Assembly: GCA_013812145.1 (NCBI GenBank)
Contig: JACCTY010000146.1
Coordinates: 1-32,538 of the forward strand
Direction of reading: 5' to 3'
DNA length: 32,538 nt
From: Geodermatophilaceae bacterium
GTDB taxonomy: Bacteria > Actinomycetota > Actinomycetes > Mycobacteriales > Geodermatophilaceae
In this document: piece by piece, positions 31,837 through 32,538 of the stretch
Layout: the number at the start of each line of letters is the position of its first letter
How positions within the stretch are numbered: the first letter of the stretch is position 1
The notes under the pieces: model-generated
Seen by the model: only the letters and a program-made list of their open reading frames with translations
What the model was told of the DNA's origin: nothing
Databases searched by the model: none
Program-made: the position numbers and the translations under genes

Positions 31837-32538
31837 GTGGGGGACGACGACTGTAAGGCGTTGCGCGACCAGCTGGTGGACCGACTCTCGAACGCGGGGC
31901 GCTTGTGCACTGAGCAGGTCGCGGATGCGTTTCGGACGGTGCCGCGGCACTTGTTCCTTCCCGGCGTGGAGCCGGGAAAGTCCTATGCCGACGAGGCGAT
32001 CCCGACCAAGTGGCAGCCCGACGGCCGGGCGATCAGTTCCTCCTCGCAGCCGGCGGTCATGGCGGTCATGCTTGAGCAGCTGTGCGTCGAAGCGGGCCAG
32101 CGGGTGTTGGAGATCGGCGCCGGCACCGGCTACAACGCCGCGCTGCTTTCCCACCTGGTTGGCGAGGCCGGCGCGGTGACGACGGTCGACATCGACGAGG
32201 ATCTGGTGGAACAGGCAAGTCGACACCTTGCCGCGGTTGGCCTCGCTCGGGTCAAAGTGGTGTGCGCCGACGGCGCCGACGGCTGGGCTGAGAGCGCTCC
32301 GTATGACCGGATCATTCTGACGGTGGGCACGGAGGATCTTGCCCCGGCGTGGATCGATCAGCTCGCCACGGGCGGGCGGCTCGTGCTGCCGCTGTCGTTG
32401 CGAGGAGCGCAGCGATCGGTGGCCTTTGAACGGGCCGAGGACCATCTGACCAGCGTGTCGATTGTCGACTGTGGGTTCATGCCTCTTCGCGGCGCACTCG
32501 CTGGGCCCGATTCGGTCCGGCGACTCGGTGCCGAGCCC
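31837..32538 (+). CDS. PIMT-like methyltransferase resembling the FxLD-system family (3' end outside window)
   Basis: 234 codons of a SAM-dependent methyltransferase, open to the right edge. The N-terminal PIMT-type helix region (DAFRTVPRHLFLPGVEPGKS) leads to PTKWQPDGRAISSSSQPAVM, where ordinary isoaspartyl methyltransferases have a GQTISQP-type motif. SAM motif I is VLEIGAGTGYNAALL (about 89-103) with VDIDEDL after it. APYDRIILTVG, GGRLVLPLSLRGAQRSVAFE and CGFMPLRGALAG follow. The changed substrate motif and the LPLSLRG and CGF segments are those I associate with the FxLD-system and related PIMT-like enzymes that modify ribosomal peptides, rather than the repair enzyme. No precursor peptide is visible in the 33 bases before it. 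The GTG at 31837 has GGCAGG upstream. Confidence 0.75.
   Translation, partial: MGDDDCKALRDQLVDRLSNAGRLCTEQVADAFRTVPRHLFLPGVEPGKSYADEAIPTKWQPDGRAISSSSQPAVMAVMLEQLCVEAGQRVLEIGAGTGYNAALLSHLVGEAGAVTTVDIDEDLVEQASRHLAAVGLARVKVVCADGADGWAESAPYDRIILTVGTEDLAPAWIDQLATGGRLVLPLSLRGAQRSVAFERAEDHLTSVSIVDCGFMPLRGALAGPDSVRRLGAEP
32405..32415 (+). repeat. Third copy of the GAGCGCAGCGA core
   Basis: An exact 11-base match to the core found at 4539-4549 (minus) and 5540-5550 (plus), here within the methyltransferase gene (coding GAQRS). It may be coincidental. Confidence 0.25.

Noticed and set aside
31804-31840. CCACGC/GCGTGG inverted repeat after the aminopeptidase gene
   Set aside because: Only six base pairs with a 25-base loop, overlapping the next start codon; likely chance.
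1-32538. tRNA genes, insertion sequences, phage genes, riboswitches
   Set aside because: None recognised by eye on either strand; short or diverged ones cannot be excluded without a covariance or profile search.

Overview
The window is about 70% GC, uses many GTG and TTG starts, and is packed with genes on both strands. It carries the actinobacterial cytochrome bc1-aa3 respiratory locus and follows the gene order known from Mycobacterium tuberculosis Rv2191-Rv2213: DnaQ/UvrC-like protein, trpD, ctaE-qcrCAB, ctaF/ctaC, asnB, adoK, erpA-like, glycerate kinase, DUF3043 protein, cobT-like, gcvT, leucyl aminopeptidase. It is therefore chromosome of a high-GC actinomycete. The extra genes (ctaG-type protein, receiver-like protein, DsbA-like protein, propeller proteins) point to a non-mycobacterial lineage, but the sequence alone does not fix the genus.

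Layout. 1-2470: the start of an NYN-type RNA-binding protein (minus strand, cut by the window edge) and a divergent DEDDh exonuclease/GIY-YIG fusion. 2673-5452: a small Lrp/AsnC ligand-domain protein, then a minus-strand ctaG - receiver-like - trpD operon joined by two 4-base overlaps. 5560-10358: the ctaE-qcrC-qcrA-qcrB operon, ending in a DsbA-like oxidoreductase with a Gly/Cys tail. 10415-11724: ctaC-ctaF on the minus strand. 11871-14733: a GNAT acetyltransferase and asnB. 14780-17588: an islet of secreted seven-bladed propeller/Calx-beta genes. It holds an upstream Calx-beta remnant, one intact gene and one decayed copy that runs into the 3' end of adoK. 17508-20224: adoK, an A-type Fe-S carrier and glycerate kinase, all minus. 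20316-21018: a vapBC toxin-antitoxin pair. 21004-24555: an alpha/beta hydrolase, a DUF3043 membrane protein, an aldo/keto reductase, an MDMPI/DinB-type protein and a small conserved protein. 24626-29074: a CobT-like protein that has lost its catalytic motifs, convergent with three tandem membrane-anchored BNR-propeller proteins. 29115-32538: gcvT, leucyl aminopeptidase, and a PIMT/FxLD-like methyltransferase cut by the right edge.

How the genes work together. ctaE, qcrCAB, ctaC and ctaF encode most of the menaquinol:cytochrome c/cytochrome aa3 supercomplex. ctaD is not in the window. The CtaG-type protein and the DsbA-like oxidoreductase are plausible assembly or redox helpers. The A-type carrier could supply Fe-S clusters. 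The rest are housekeeping genes held together by ancestral order, with three clear accessory insertions: the propeller/Calx-beta islet, vapBC, and the BNR trio.

No tRNA, rRNA, CRISPR array, insertion sequence or phage gene was recognised. No stretch longer than 300 bases lacks a gene or gene remnant.
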